Positions 1 through 8,356 of a stretch of DNA of 64,000 nt are shown here, piece after piece. The notes under the pieces are model-generated. The model was not told where the DNA came from, searched no databases, and saw nothing but the letters and a program-made list of their open reading frames with translations. The stretch's first letter is position 1; every line of letters starts with the position of its first letter. Where the stretch lies: assembly GCA_947074145.1 (NCBI GenBank), contig CAMTOJ010000006.1, forward strand, positions 1-64,000. The letters are read 5' to 3'. This DNA comes from an uncultured Bacteroidales bacterium. GTDB lineage: Bacteria > Bacteroidota > Bacteroidia > Bacteroidales > JAUNSR01. A program made the position numbers and the translations under genes.

Positions 1-51
1 AGCATCTGCCTTACAAGCAGAGGGTCGGCGGTTCGAATCCGTCAACGCCCA
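1..51 (+). tRNA. tRNA-Val(TAC), 3' part only
   Basis: This is the 3' portion of a tRNA cut by the window edge. From the anticodon arm onward it is identical to the complete copy at 86-160. The loop CTTACAA gives anticodon TAC (valine, GTA codons). The T arm with GTTCGAATC and the 3' acceptor strand AACGCCC are intact, discriminator A is at 51, and CCA is not encoded. Confidence 0.93.
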
Positions 52-85
52 CTAATTGACTTTCGTTAATGTATAAACCCAAAAA

Positions 86-160
86 GGGCGTTTAGCTCAG
101 CTGGTTCAGAGCATCTGCCTTACAAGCAGAGGGTCGGCGGTTCGAATCCGTCAACGCCCA
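86..160 (+). tRNA. tRNA-Val(TAC)
   Basis: This is a complete tRNA. The acceptor stem GGGCGTT pairs with AACGCCC, the D arm contains TTAGCTCAGCTGG, the anticodon loop CTTACAA carries anticodon TAC, and the T loop is GTTCGAATC. The discriminator base is A and no CCA follows. It repeats the partial tRNA 34 bases upstream, so the two are a tandem duplication, probably in one transcript with the following tRNA-Leu. Confidence 0.97.
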
Positions 161-184
161 CCTTTTTGAAAAAAAAGATCCAAT

Positions 185-266
185 GCGGATGTGGTGTAAT
201 TGGTAGCCACGTCAGACTTAGGATCTGATGCCGAGAGGCGTGGGGGTTCGAGTCCCTTCATCCGCA
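185..266 (+). tRNA. tRNA-Leu(TAG)
   Basis: This is an 82-base class II tRNA. The acceptor stem GCGGATG pairs with CATCCGC. The anticodon stem TCAGA/TCTGA encloses the loop CTTAGGA, giving anticodon TAG (leucine, CTA codons). A long variable arm (GCCGAGAGGCG) fits leucine tRNAs. CCA is not encoded. It closes a short tRNA cluster and is followed directly by a terminator. Confidence 0.96.
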
Positions 267-267
267 C

Positions 268-300
268 AAGGAGCCTATATGGGCTCCTTTGTTTTTTTTT
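268..300 (+). terminator. terminator of the tRNA cluster
   Basis: AAGGAGCC and GGGCTCCTT form a stem around a short TATAT loop and run into a long T tract. It begins one base after the tRNA-Leu discriminator region. Confidence 0.9.
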
Positions 301-749
301 GTAAATATGTATAAACTAATAATTAAAAATTATATCTTTAGAACGAAATATTTATAAATGACGATATACCACGGAAAACTTATATAAATATTTTGTGTTA
401 GTTCTATAAAATAAGGGAATGTGAAGATTTTATTGAGATTAAATTGTATAGATCTCAGATCACAGAAACGGTAAGTTTTACTGAAAGAAGAGTTTATTGT
501 GTTTAGGAAGATATAATTTTAAACCGAAACAAAATCTATTATACTTATAGAATGATTTTTGAATAAGATACTCAAAACCAAGTACCTCAATTGAAAATTC
601 AAAATATTAATTATCTTTGTCACAAGATATAATATTTCGGATACTTAGTGTTTTATATTGAGGAAAGTGTATATTGATATAAAAAACAGAGAATTGCATT
701 GAATAAAAAGCCGCGAGGCTAGAATCTTATAACAAACATAATATTTCCC
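301..749. other. AT-rich intergenic region before the rluB-like gene
   Basis: I see no convincing gene here. The only recognisable site is a Bacteroidetes-type promoter at 591-619. This leaves an untranslated leader of about 125 bases before the ATG at 750, in which I see no strong hairpin. Confidence 0.6.
591..619 (+). promoter_or_regulatory. promoter of the rluB-like gene
   Basis: The -7 element TATCTTTG is at 612-619 and a -33 TTG is at 591-593, 18 bases apart. This matches the Bacteroidetes primary sigma consensus (TTTG, about 19-20 bases, TAnnTTTG). Confidence 0.6.
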
Positions 750-2165
750 ATGGAAAGAGAACAAGGTAAAAAAAGACCTCGTATTAGTAGAAGTGAGGCT
801 TCAGGCCATGAAGGTAATTCAGAGAATTACGAAAGAGTGAATTTTAACAGACCCGAAGGGCAATCCCGTCCTCGTGTAATCAAAGTTAATAGATCAGAGG
901 GTGATGGCGATCAGCCTGCTCGTAGATATGATAATCAGGATAGAGGTTATCAGTCACGTCCTCAGGGTGGATATCAGCAAAGAGATGGAGGATACCAACG
1001 TCGAGAAGGTGGATATCAGCAAAGAGACGGTGGATATAAACCACGTCAACAAGGCGGATACCAACAAAGAGAAGGTGGTTACCAACCTCGTCAGCAAGGT
1101 GGATATCAGCAAAGAGAGGGTGGTTATCAATCACGTCAGCAGGGTGGTTATCAGCAAAGAGAAGGTGGTTATCAACCACGTCAACAAGGTGGTTACCAAC
1201 AAAGAGAGGGTGGCTATCAACCACGTCAACAAGGTGGCGGCTATGGTAATAATAATAACCGTGGCGGCTATGGTAATAATAATAATCGTGGAGGCGGCTA
1301 TAACAATAGAGGTGGTGGCTACAATAATAATCGCGGCGGTGGCGGTGGTTATAATAACTACAACAACAATAATAGAGGATATAATCCAAACGATAAATAT
1401 AGTCAGAAAAAACAGCTTGAATATAAAGATCTTCTGACTGATCCAAATGAACCAATTCGTCTTAATAAATATTTAGCGAACGCTGGCGTTTGCTCAAGAA
1501 GAGAGGCTGATGAGTTTATTGCAAATGGTGCTGTAAAAGTAAACGGAGAGGTTATCACAGAAATGGGAACTAAAATTCATAGAAATGATAGTGTACTATT
1601 CAATGATCAACCAATCAATTTAGAGAAAAAAGTTTATGTTTTATTGAATAAACCAAAAGACTGCGTAACTACATCAGATGATCCACATGGACGTTTGACT
1701 GTTATGGATATCGTAAGAAATGCAGCATCTGAAAGAATTTATCCGGTTGGTCGTTTAGATAGAAATACAACAGGAGTACTTCTTCTGACAAATGACGGGG
1801 ATCTTGCTTCAAAACTTACTCATCCTAAATTTGTTAAGAAAAAAATCTATCACGTTTGGTTAGATAAAGATATTAATGAAGAGGATTTGGCTAAGATTGC
1901 TGAAGGAATAACTCTTGAGGATGGAGAGATTCATGCTGATGCTATTAGTTATGCAAATGATACAGATAAAAATCAAGTGGGAATAGAGATCCATTCTGGA
2001 CGAAATCGTATCGTAAGAAGAATATTCGAACATTTGGGTTATAGAGTAATTAAATTAGACAGAGTTTATTTTGCGGGATTAACAAAGAAAAATGTACCGA
2101 GAGGACGCTGGCGTTATTTAACACAACAAGAAGTAAATATGCTTCGAATGGGAGCATTTGAATAA
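750..2165 (+). CDS. rRNA pseudouridine synthase, RluB/RsuA family, with repetitive RGG/YQ-rich N-terminus
   Basis: The C-terminal half is a canonical RsuA/RluB/RluE/RluF-type enzyme that isomerises a uridine in ribosomal RNA. An S4 RNA-binding domain starts near residue 236 (IRLNKYLANAGVCSRREAD), and the catalytic motif GRLDRNTTGVLLLTNDG places the catalytic aspartate at D337. The first roughly 225 residues are unusual. After a basic, Arg/Ser/Glu-rich lead comes a tandem array of GGYQQREGGYQPRQQ-type units (about residues 69-160), then a Gly/Asn/Tyr/Arg stretch (to about 220). Bacteroidetes homologues often carry an extended low-complexity N-terminus, so this is probably real sequence. The array resembles RGG-box RNA-binding tails, so extra RNA affinity is an inference. 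The ATG at 750 follows a good promoter. Substrate (23S or 16S) is not certain. Confidence 0.9.
   Translation: MEREQGKKRPRISRSEASGHEGNSENYERVNFNRPEGQSRPRVIKVNRSEGDGDQPARRYDNQDRGYQSRPQGGYQQRDGGYQRREGGYQQRDGGYKPRQQGGYQQREGGYQPRQQGGYQQREGGYQSRQQGGYQQREGGYQPRQQGGYQQREGGYQPRQQGGGYGNNNNRGGYGNNNNRGGGYNNRGGGYNNNRGGGGGYNNYNNNNRGYNPNDKYSQKKQLEYKDLLTDPNEPIRLNKYLANAGVCSRREADEFIANGAVKVNGEVITEMGTKIHRNDSVLFNDQPINLEKKVYVLLNKPKDCVTTSDDPHGRLTVMDIVRNAASERIYPVGRLDRNTTGVLLLTNDGDLASKLTHPKFVKKKIYHVWLDKDINEEDLAKIAEGITLEDGEIHADAISYANDTDKNQVGIEIHSGRNRIVRRIFEHLGYRVIKLDRVYFAGLTKKNVPRGRWRYLTQQEVNMLRMGAFE
951..1380 (+). repeat. in-frame tandem repeats in the pseudouridine synthase gene
   Basis: The coding sequence holds about ten degenerate units of the form GGTTATCAGCAAAGAGAAGG followed by CAACCACGTCAACAA-like sequence, encoding alternating GGYQQRE and GGYQPRQQ. 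They grade into GGTGGCTATAATAATAAT-type units encoding GGY plus Asn runs. The DNA units are close to each other in sequence, so array length may vary between strains by slippage or recombination while staying in frame. Confidence 0.9.
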
Positions 2166-2189
2166 AAACGAAATAGCGAATTGCTTAAA

Positions 2190-3593
2190 ATGGAAAAGAT
2201 TGTCAGAACTAAAGTCGTTGACTTGTTAAAGAGTGATGTTTTCGATACATCAGTAAACGTAAAAGGTTGGGTTCGAACAAAAAGAGGAAATAAAAATGTA
2301 AACTTCATAGCAATTAATGACGGATCTTGCTTAGCAAATGTTCAGGTCGTAGTTGATGTAGTAAATTTTGATGAAGATACATTAAAGAAAATAACAACAG
2401 GGGCATGTTTAAGCGTAAATGGTAAGCTTGTAGCTTCACAAGGACAACAGAAATGTGAGATTCTTGCAACAGATATAAAAGTGCTTGGAGAAGCTGATCC
2501 AAATACATATCCGTTACAAAAGAAAGGTCATACTTTAGAATTCCTTCGTGAGATAGCGCATCTTCGTCCAAGAACGAATACATTCGGAGCAATTTTCCGT
2601 GTTCGTCATAATATGGCAATGGCTATTCATGATTTCTTTCATAAAAGAGGTTTTTTCTATTTTCATTCACCTATTATAACAGCTTCAGATTGTGAAGGAG
2701 CAGGACAAATGTTCCAGGTTACAACTATGAATCTTTATGATTTGAAAAAAGATGAGGATGGATCTATCAATTACGATAATGATTTCTTCGGACGTCAGGC
2801 TTCATTGACAGTTTCAGGACAGCTTGAGGGGGAATTGGCAGCTATGTCATTAGGATCAGTTTATACATTCGGCCCAACATTTAGAGCGGAAAATTCAAAT
2901 ACACCGAGACACTTGGCGGAGTTTTGGATGGTTGAACCTGAGGTTGCGTTCAATGAAATTGAAGACAATATGGATCTTGCAGAAGACTTTATCAAATATT
3001 GTATTCAATGGGCTTTAGATAATTGTATGGAAGATCTAACATTCTTAAGTGATATGTATGACAAAGATCTTATTGAAAGATTACATTTTGTTGTAGATAA
3101 TAACTTTATCAGACTTCCTTATACAGAAGGTATCAAAATCCTTGAAGAGGCAATTGCTAATGGAAAGAAGTTTGAATTCCCAGTTTATTGGGGTGCAGAT
3201 CTAGCGTCAGAGCATGAGCGCTATCTTGTAGAGGATCATTTCAAATGTCCTGTTATACTTACAGATTATCCTAAAGAGATAAAATCATTCTATATGAAAC
3301 AGAATGAAGATGGAAAAACAGTAAGAGGAATGGATGTTCTTTTCCCTAAAATCGGTGAGATAATCGGTGGTTCGGAAAGAGAAGAGGATTTGGAAAAACT
3401 TACTACCAGAGCAAGAGAAATGGGTGTTCCAGAAAAGGATATATGGTGGTATCTTGATACTCGTCGATTCGGAACGGCTCCTCATTCAGGTTTTGGTTTA
3501 GGTTTCGAAAGATTACTACTTTTTGTAACAGGGATGTCGAATATCAGAGATGTGATTCCTTTCCCAAGAACACCAAAAAGTGCGGAGTTTTAG
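2190..3593 (+). CDS. asnS: asparaginyl-tRNA synthetase
   Basis: This class IIb aminoacyl-tRNA synthetase charges tRNA-Asn with asparagine in the cytoplasm. An N-terminal OB-fold anticodon-binding domain ([21 protein letters not shown]) is followed by the catalytic core. Motif 2 lies in the [21 protein letters not shown] region and motif 3 is [15 protein letters not shown] close to the C-terminus. At 467 residues it has normal family length. The open frame extends to a TTG at 2181, but the ATG at 2190 gives the standard MEKIVRTK start of Bacteroidales AsnRS, so I use it. The gap to the upstream pseudouridine synthase is only 24 bases, which suggests cotranscription. A strong terminator follows. 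Confidence 0.97.
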   Translation: MEKIVRTKVVDLLKSDVFDTSVNVKGWVRTKRGNKNVNFIAINDGSCLANVQVVVDVVNFDEDTLKKITTGACLSVNGKLVASQGQQKCEILATDIKVLGEADPNTYPLQKKGHTLEFLREIAHLRPRTNTFGAIFRVRHNMAMAIHDFFHKRGFFYFHSPIITASDCEGAGQMFQVTTMNLYDLKKDEDGSINYDNDFFGRQASLTVSGQLEGELAAMSLGSVYTFGPTFRAENSNTPRHLAEFWMVEPEVAFNEIEDNMDLAEDFIKYCIQWALDNCMEDLTFLSDMYDKDLIERLHFVVDNNFIRLPYTEGIKILEEAIANGKKFEFPVYWGADLASEHERYLVEDHFKCPVILTDYPKEIKSFYMKQNEDGKTVRGMDVLFPKIGEIIGGSEREEDLEKLTTRAREMGVPEKDIWWYLDTRRFGTAPHSGFGLGFERLLLFVTGMSNIRDVIPFPRTPKSAEF

Positions 3594-3634
3594 AGATTAA
3601 AGATTTTAATTTAAAATCATAAAACTAATAATAT

Positions 3635-3680
3635 AAAATCCTTTCAACTGTTATGTAGTTGAAAGGATTTTTTGTTTTTT
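3635..3680 (+). terminator. terminator after asnS
   Basis: AAAATCCTTTCAACT and AGTTGAAAGGATTTT form a long perfect stem with a small loop, followed by a T-rich tail. Confidence 0.92.
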
Positions 3681-4167
3681 GTTTGTCTTTACATTTTATA
3701 AATCGATTGACTCTTCGTTTGTAAGAAGTTCAAATAAATTTATTATAATTCGAATATAAAACGCTAACTTTTTAAATTATGACATATTAAATTAAGAGCT
3801 CATATCTTATATAAAGTCATGTTAGGATGAGGTATTCTGATACAAAAAAATGATAATATCCTCTGTACTTTGAGTGTTGTATTTATTATTTTATGTTAGG
3901 ATTAAGACTTCAAGAAATAGTCTCCTCCATTAATTAAAGATATTGGATTTAAGAATTAAAATAAAGTGTATGTTTCAAAATGTGTAAAATATTAATATTA
4001 AATACTTGCATTTGTCTTTAGTCAAAAACCAAAGGCAAAGAGATAGGTTTTTTAATTATTTATTATTTCATATCTTTACTTTCGCTTAGGTAGTCTACAT
4101 AAACTTATAATAGAAAGCGTTAATATACATTGAAGACAAGACCTGATTAACCAAAGAAATATTCCTA
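3681..4167. other. AT-rich intergenic region
   Basis: No open frame here looks like a gene. TATCTTTA at 4071-4078 is one base off the Bacteroidetes -7 consensus and could be the promoter of the next gene, but no clear -33 element precedes it. Nothing else was recognised. Confidence 0.5.
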
Positions 4168-5751
4168 ATGGAAAAAAATAAAAAGTGTGCTATAATAGCA
4201 GGTGCCGGTCCGGCCGGTTTGACGGCAGCTTATGAATTCTTAAGAAATAATGATGTACATCCCATTGTTTTTGAATCAACCAATGAGATAGGAGGTATAT
4301 CCAAAACTGTTTGTTATAAAGGGAACAGGATGGATATAGGTGGCCATCGTTTTTTTTCCAAAAATGAGAGAGTAAAATTGTTTTGGGATGAGATTATGCC
4401 TTTGCAGGGAAAGCCCTCTCAAGATGATATATTATTGCAAAATAACACGAAAGAACTATCACAGCACGGACCTGACCCAGAAGTTGAAAATCGTGTTATG
4501 CTTATAAGGGAGCGTATTTCCAGAATTTTTTATTTAAGACATTTTTTTGATTATCCAATATCTTTAAAATTATCGACTTTTACCGGAATGGGATTATATC
4601 GAACCATAAATGCCGGTTTGGGTTACTGTAGGTCTTTGATTTCCAAAAGAGAAGAAAATTCTCTTGAAGATTTCTATATAAATAGATTCGGAAAACCTCT
4701 TTATAAAATGTTTTTTGAAGATTATACAGAGAAAGTATGGGGAGTACATCCCTCGCATCTTGGTGCGGATTGGGGAGCGCAAAGAGTAAAAGGATTATCT
4801 GTTTTTGCAATATTGAAAGATGTTTTGACGAAGAACTTAGGGAACAAAAAAGATAGTTCACAAGTAGAAACATCCTTAATTGAACAATTCATATATCCTA
4901 AATTGGGTCCCGGACAATTGTGGGAAACTGTAGCTGAAGATATACAGAAAAAAGGAGGAGATCTCTATTTGGAATCTGATGTAAAAAAGATAAAAATAGA
5001 AAATAACAGAGTCAAATCAGTAGTTATATCTACTTCAGAAGGAGATAAAGAGTATGAATGTGATTATTTCCTGTCATCAATGCCTATAAAAGATCTTATT
5101 CCCGCACTTGAGGGAATAGAGGTTCCTGATGAGATAATGAAGATAAGCTCAGAGTTACCTTATAGAGATTTTATAACTGTCGGATTATTAATAAATAAAA
5201 TGAAAATTGATAATTCTACAAAAATTAAAACCTACAAAAATAGAATACCAGACACTTGGATTTATATACAAGAAAGAGATGTAAAGATTGGGCGTCTTCA
5301 GGTATTTAATAATTGGTCCCCTTATTTAGTGAATGATTATGAAAATACAGTGTGGTTAGGTCTTGAGTATTTTTGTACCGAAGGAGATGAAATGTGGGAA
5401 ACAGATGAAGCCATTTTTCGAAAAAATGCGATTGAAGAGTTGGAACGCATAGGTATGATAGATTCATCGGATGTTTTAGATTCGGTACATGTAAAAATAA
5501 AAAAAGCATATCCTGGTTATTACGGAGCCTACTATGAGTTAGATAAAATAATCGAATTCCTAAATAATATTGAAAATCTATACTGTATTGGAAGAAATGG
5601 ACAGCATAGATATAATAACATGGATCATTCGATGTTGACTGCTATGATGGCCGTTGATAATATTGAAGGAGGTGTAGACAACAGAATGGAGATATGGTCG
5701 GTTAATACAGAGAATGAATATCATGAGAGTGAAAAATACAGTAAAAAATAA
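4168..5751 (+). CDS. FAD-dependent amine-oxidase/UDP-galactopyranose-mutase-like oxidoreductase
   Basis: The N-terminus has a dinucleotide-binding Rossmann fold ([16 protein letters not shown], residues about 9-24) followed by an acidic residue ending the second strand (VFES). The downstream GGISKTV and GGHRFFSKN motifs resemble the FAD/NAD(P)-binding and UDP-galactopyranose-mutase-like proteins common in Bacteroidetes. A C-terminal FAD-contacting segment ([18 protein letters not shown]) is also present. At 527 residues it is longer than a true Glf (about 370-400), so I do not call it UDP-galactopyranose mutase. Such proteins are often encoded with cell-surface polysaccharide genes, but here the gene stands alone between two promoter regions. 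Cytoplasmic; substrate unknown. Confidence 0.82.
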   Translation: MEKNKKCAIIAGAGPAGLTAAYEFLRNNDVHPIVFESTNEIGGISKTVCYKGNRMDIGGHRFFSKNERVKLFWDEIMPLQGKPSQDDILLQNNTKELSQHGPDPEVENRVMLIRERISRIFYLRHFFDYPISLKLSTFTGMGLYRTINAGLGYCRSLISKREENSLEDFYINRFGKPLYKMFFEDYTEKVWGVHPSHLGADWGAQRVKGLSVFAILKDVLTKNLGNKKDSSQVETSLIEQFIYPKLGPGQLWETVAEDIQKKGGDLYLESDVKKIKIENNRVKSVVISTSEGDKEYECDYFLSSMPIKDLIPALEGIEVPDEIMKISSELPYRDFITVGLLINKMKIDNSTKIKTYKNRIPDTWIYIQERDVKIGRLQVFNNWSPYLVNDYENTVWLGLEYFCTEGDEMWETDEAIFRKNAIEELERIGMIDSSDVLDSVHVKIKKAYPGYYGAYYELDKIIEFLNNIENLYCIGRNGQHRYNNMDHSMLTAMMAVDNIEGGVDNRMEIWSVNTENEYHESEKYSKK

Positions 5752-5858
5752 AACATTTAATAACGTTTATTTTCATATGCATTTGAAAAATAGATGAAAA
5801 AATAATTATAATTAAATATTTCATAGTTATAACATTCTCATAACTGATATGTTATAAT

Positions 5859-5866
5859 TATCTTTG
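5859..5866 (+). promoter_or_regulatory. -7 element before the thioredoxin-like lipoprotein gene
   Basis: TATCTTTG matches the Bacteroidetes -7 consensus exactly. No clear TTTG is seen at -33. It would give a leader of about 50 bases. Confidence 0.45.
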
Positions 5867-5924
5867 TAGTATAAATGTTACACCTATACTTTTATTACAT
5901 AAATTTTCTAACAATTGTGTTTTG

Positions 5925-7067
5925 ATGAAGAAAAATAAAATTATATCATTTTTAATTCTTGTTACTATTATTCTTTCTTCCTGTGAAAGAAATAAGGGTG
6001 TTGAGATAAAGGGGAAAATAGATGGCGCAGAGGGTAAAATTATAATACTTGAATCTAATGATGCCAGAATAAAAACTGATACCCTTAATATTGACGAAAA
6101 CGGAGAATTTATTACAAACATTATTCCGCTTCAATATCCTGAATTTATGACTTTAAATATTGATAATAATATTATAAGTCTCGCTGTTGATTCCGCTGAA
6201 AGAATACACATAACCGGAAATATAAAAGATCTTGTAAATACTTATAAAGTTGAAGGCTCTCCTGAAAGTCAAAAGATTAAGGAAATTTCAGCAGCGGGTT
6301 CAAGTTTAAAACAATCATATAATAAATATGATGCTTTGTATCTTACTCATAAAATCACAGCAGAACAATTTGCTGATTCTGTAAGACAGGCACTATTATA
6401 TTATAAAGAGATTGTTACTCCATACATATACGAGAATCCTTCAAGTGCTGCAGCTTATTTTGCAGTATTGCAAAAGGTAAACGGTTTGCTTGTATTTGAT
6501 CCGAATGAAAAGAACGATTATGTTGCATATGCCGCGGTGGCTACAGGTTGGGATACTTACCGTAAAAATCATAGCAACACAAAACCAATAAAAGATATAG
6601 TATATCTTGCTCTTCAAAGAAGACGAAATGAGAAAGCCACAAAGGAACGTTTCGGAAAAATAGAAGAACAAAACATGATTGAGATTGTTTTACCTGATAT
6701 TAAAGGAAAACAGGTAATGCTTTCACAAATGAGCGGCAAAGTTGTCTTTCTTGATTTTACAATGTATGGAGCTGAATATTCTCCTACATATAATATGCAA
6801 CTAGCATCTTTGTATAATAAATATAAAAATAAGAATTTTGAGATTTATCAGGTATCACTTGATGCAGATCAAAACTTATGGAAAAACGTAGCTTCTAATT
6901 TACCATGGATTACAGTGAATGATAAGGAGTCTGTTTACTCACAAGCAGCAAAGAACTACAATGTAACATCACTTCCAACGGCGTATATTTTAGATAAAGA
7001 GGGGACTGTGATTGTTAGAGTCTCCGATTTCAATGAAGCAGAAAATCAGATACAAAAACTACTTTGA
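5925..7067 (+). CDS. DUF4369 / thioredoxin-fold lipoprotein lacking the CxxC motif
   Basis: This is a predicted lipoprotein of 380 residues. A hydrophobic signal ends in the lipobox LSSC (lipidated Cys20). A DUF4369-type beta domain follows (KGKIDGAEGKIIILES onward), then a helical linker, then an AhpC/TSA-TlpA-like thioredoxin fold from about residue 250. The fold is recognisable by VVFLDFTMYGAEYSP, the FEIYQVSLDAD strand and the cis-proline region SLPTAYILDKEG. Where TlpA proteins carry WCxxC this one reads YGAEYSP, with no cysteine, so disulfide exchange is not expected. Related cysteine-less proteins occur in Bacteroidales, so this is probably a lineage trait. The frame opens at a TTG at 5922, but the ATG at 5925 is the better start. 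Role unknown; envelope location inferred. Confidence 0.85.
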   Translation: MKKNKIISFLILVTIILSSCERNKGVEIKGKIDGAEGKIIILESNDARIKTDTLNIDENGEFITNIIPLQYPEFMTLNIDNNIISLAVDSAERIHITGNIKDLVNTYKVEGSPESQKIKEISAAGSSLKQSYNKYDALYLTHKITAEQFADSVRQALLYYKEIVTPYIYENPSSAAAYFAVLQKVNGLLVFDPNEKNDYVAYAAVATGWDTYRKNHSNTKPIKDIVYLALQRRRNEKATKERFGKIEEQNMIEIVLPDIKGKQVMLSQMSGKVVFLDFTMYGAEYSPTYNMQLASLYNKYKNKNFEIYQVSLDADQNLWKNVASNLPWITVNDKESVYSQAAKNYNVTSLPTAYILDKEGTVIVRVSDFNEAENQIQKLL

Positions 7068-7080
7068 TAATATAAAATTG

Positions 7081-7105
7081 TTGTCAGGTAGTTTGTACTT
7101 GACAA
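7081..7105. promoter_or_regulatory. inverted repeat overlapping the greA -33 region
   Basis: TTGTCAGGTA and TACTTGACAA form a 10-bp inverted repeat (one G-T pair) around a five-base spacer. It covers the -33 TTG of the downstream promoter, so it could be an operator. It could also be the 3' hairpin of the preceding gene, although no T tract follows. Confidence 0.4.
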
Positions 7106-7129
7106 CGGAACAAAAAAATAGTATATTTG
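7099..7129 (+). promoter_or_regulatory. promoter upstream of greA
   Basis: A -33 TTG at 7099-7101 and the -7 TATATTTG at 7122-7129 are separated by 20 bases, close to the Bacteroidetes consensus. Transcription would start near 7133-7136, only about 20 bases before the terminator hairpin at 7153. Confidence 0.65.
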
Positions 7130-7152
7130 TAATATACATAATTTAGAAAAGA

Positions 7153-7186
7153 GTTCCGGCATGTCAAATGCCGGAATTCTTTTTTG
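7153..7186 (+). terminator. terminator hairpin in the greA leader
   Basis: TTCCGGCA and TGCCGGAA pair around a seven-base loop, followed by TTCTTTTTTG. It lies between the promoter at 7099-7129 and the greA ATG, so it would release a transcript of about 50 bases. Confidence 0.85.
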
Positions 7187-7247
7187 TAATATATACTAAC
7201 GTATAAAAAAATAAATAAAAAAATTAACCTATAAAATATATACAATT

Positions 7248-7718
7248 ATGGCAGTAAGTTATATGACAGAAGATGGCTACAAAAAGCTAATTGAGGAAAT
7301 AGCCTTTTTGGAAACAACAAAAAGACCTGAGATTTCACGTCAAATAGCTGAAGCTCGTGATAAAGGCGATCTTTCAGAAAATGCAGAATATGATGCAGCA
7401 AAGGAGGCACAAGGTCTTTTGGAAATGAAAATTGCACAGTTAAAAGATCTATTATCAAAAGCAAGGATTATTGACGAAAGCAAAATTTCAACTGATTCGG
7501 TTCAGATCCTTAATAAAGTGAAAATAAAGAATCTTAAGAACAATGCTTCCATGACTTATACTTTAGTATCTGATTCAGAAGCAAATCTAAAAGAGGGAAA
7601 AATATCAATAAGTACACCAATAGCCAAAGGTTTATTGGGAAAGAAAGTTGGTGATGTAGTAGAAATTAAAGTTCCTTCTGGACTTATGAATTTTGAAATT
7701 GTTGAAATTTCTTGTTAA
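7248..7718 (+). CDS. greA: transcription elongation factor GreA
   Basis: GreA binds the RNA polymerase secondary channel and stimulates cleavage of backtracked transcripts. The 156-residue protein has the N-terminal antiparallel coiled coil with the acidic tip motif GDLSENAEYDAAKE; D41 and E44 match the functional acidic pair of E. coli GreA. The C-terminal FKBP-like domain ends with GKKVGDVVEIKVPSG and a short final strand. Length is normal. The ATG at 7248 gives MAVSYMTEDGY; the internal ATG at 7263 would give MTEDGY and is possible. The leader has its own promoter and an early terminator, so expression is probably set partly by termination. HIT-family genes commonly follow greA in Bacteroidales, as here. 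Confidence 0.96.
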   Translation: MAVSYMTEDGYKKLIEEIAFLETTKRPEISRQIAEARDKGDLSENAEYDAAKEAQGLLEMKIAQLKDLLSKARIIDESKISTDSVQILNKVKIKNLKNNASMTYTLVSDSEANLKEGKISISTPIAKGLLGKKVGDVVEIKVPSGLMNFEIVEISC

Positions 7719-7813
7719 TTTAATAACGAATTAGAATATTTCTATAAATTTACGACCTGTTTATGAATATAAGCAGGTCTTTTTTATTGAAACAAAATCA
7801 AAAAAATTACGAT

Positions 7814-8209
7814 ATGGCATCAATTTTTTCTTTAATAATAAGAGGTGATATACCATCTTATAAAGTTGCAGAAGATGACAACTTTTATGCTTTTCTAGAT
7901 ATAAATCCGGTCGCAAAAGGTCATACTCTTGTCATTCCCAAAAAAGAGATAGATTATATTTTTGATATGCCGGATGCAGAGTTGGGAGCTTTTAATATTT
8001 TCGCCAAGAAGGTAGCTCTTGCTTTACAAAAAGCTGTACCATGTAAAAGGATTGGAGAATGTGTAATGGGATTAGAAGTTCCTCATGCTCATATTCATCT
8101 TATTCCGATGACAAATGAAAAAGATATGGACTTCAGAAAAGAGAAGCTAAAATTCACACCTGAAGAAATGAAGGAAATAGCTGATTCTATTGCTTCTAAT
8201 TTTATATAA
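7814..8209 (+). CDS. HIT family protein (histidine-triad hydrolase)
   Basis: This is a small nucleotide-binding hydrolase of the histidine triad superfamily. The signature HAHIHLIP is at residues about 91-98, with His91, His93 and His95 forming the triad. The upstream segment FYAFLDINPVAKGHTLVIPKKE is typical of HINT/Fhit-like proteins that hydrolyse purine nucleoside phosphoramidates or dinucleotides. The open frame extends back to 7763, but the ATG at 7814 (MASIFSLIIRGDIPSYKV) is the conserved start and gives a normal 131-residue protein. It lies 95 bases after greA with no terminator between them, so it is probably cotranscribed. The natural substrate is not known. Confidence 0.93.
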   Translation: MASIFSLIIRGDIPSYKVAEDDNFYAFLDINPVAKGHTLVIPKKEIDYIFDMPDAELGAFNIFAKKVALALQKAVPCKRIGECVMGLEVPHAHIHLIPMTNEKDMDFRKEKLKFTPEEMKEIADSIASNFI

Positions 8210-8211
8210 TA

Positions 8212-8243
8212 AAAAAAAGGCGACTCATCTCGAGCCGCCTTTT
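8212..8243 (+). terminator. terminator after the HIT gene
   Basis: AAAAGGCG and CGCCTTTT enclose CTC/GAG pairing and a short loop. A-rich and T-rich flanks suggest it works in both directions, although the minus-strand PspC gene ends further right. Confidence 0.85.
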
Positions 8244-8356
8244 CCATCTTCATCTAACTAAGAACTTATTACCTAAATAACACTCAAAATCATGAAATTT
8301 TTATGTTTTTTATAACTAAGAATTTTTATTTTATACTAAGAATTTTCTCTCATTTA

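Noticed and set aside
886-1455. 189-codon minus-strand frame and a 178-codon plus-strand frame (901-1437) across the repeat region
   Set aside because: Both are side products of the repetitive rluB-like coding sequence. Their translations are biased repeats and they have no promoter or family features.
2181-2189. TTG start three codons upstream of the asnS ATG
   Set aside because: The ATG at 2190 matches the usual Bacteroidales AsnRS start.
7763-7813. N-terminal extension of the HIT protein
   Set aside because: The extra 17 residues are not found in family members; the ATG at 7814 gives the standard start.
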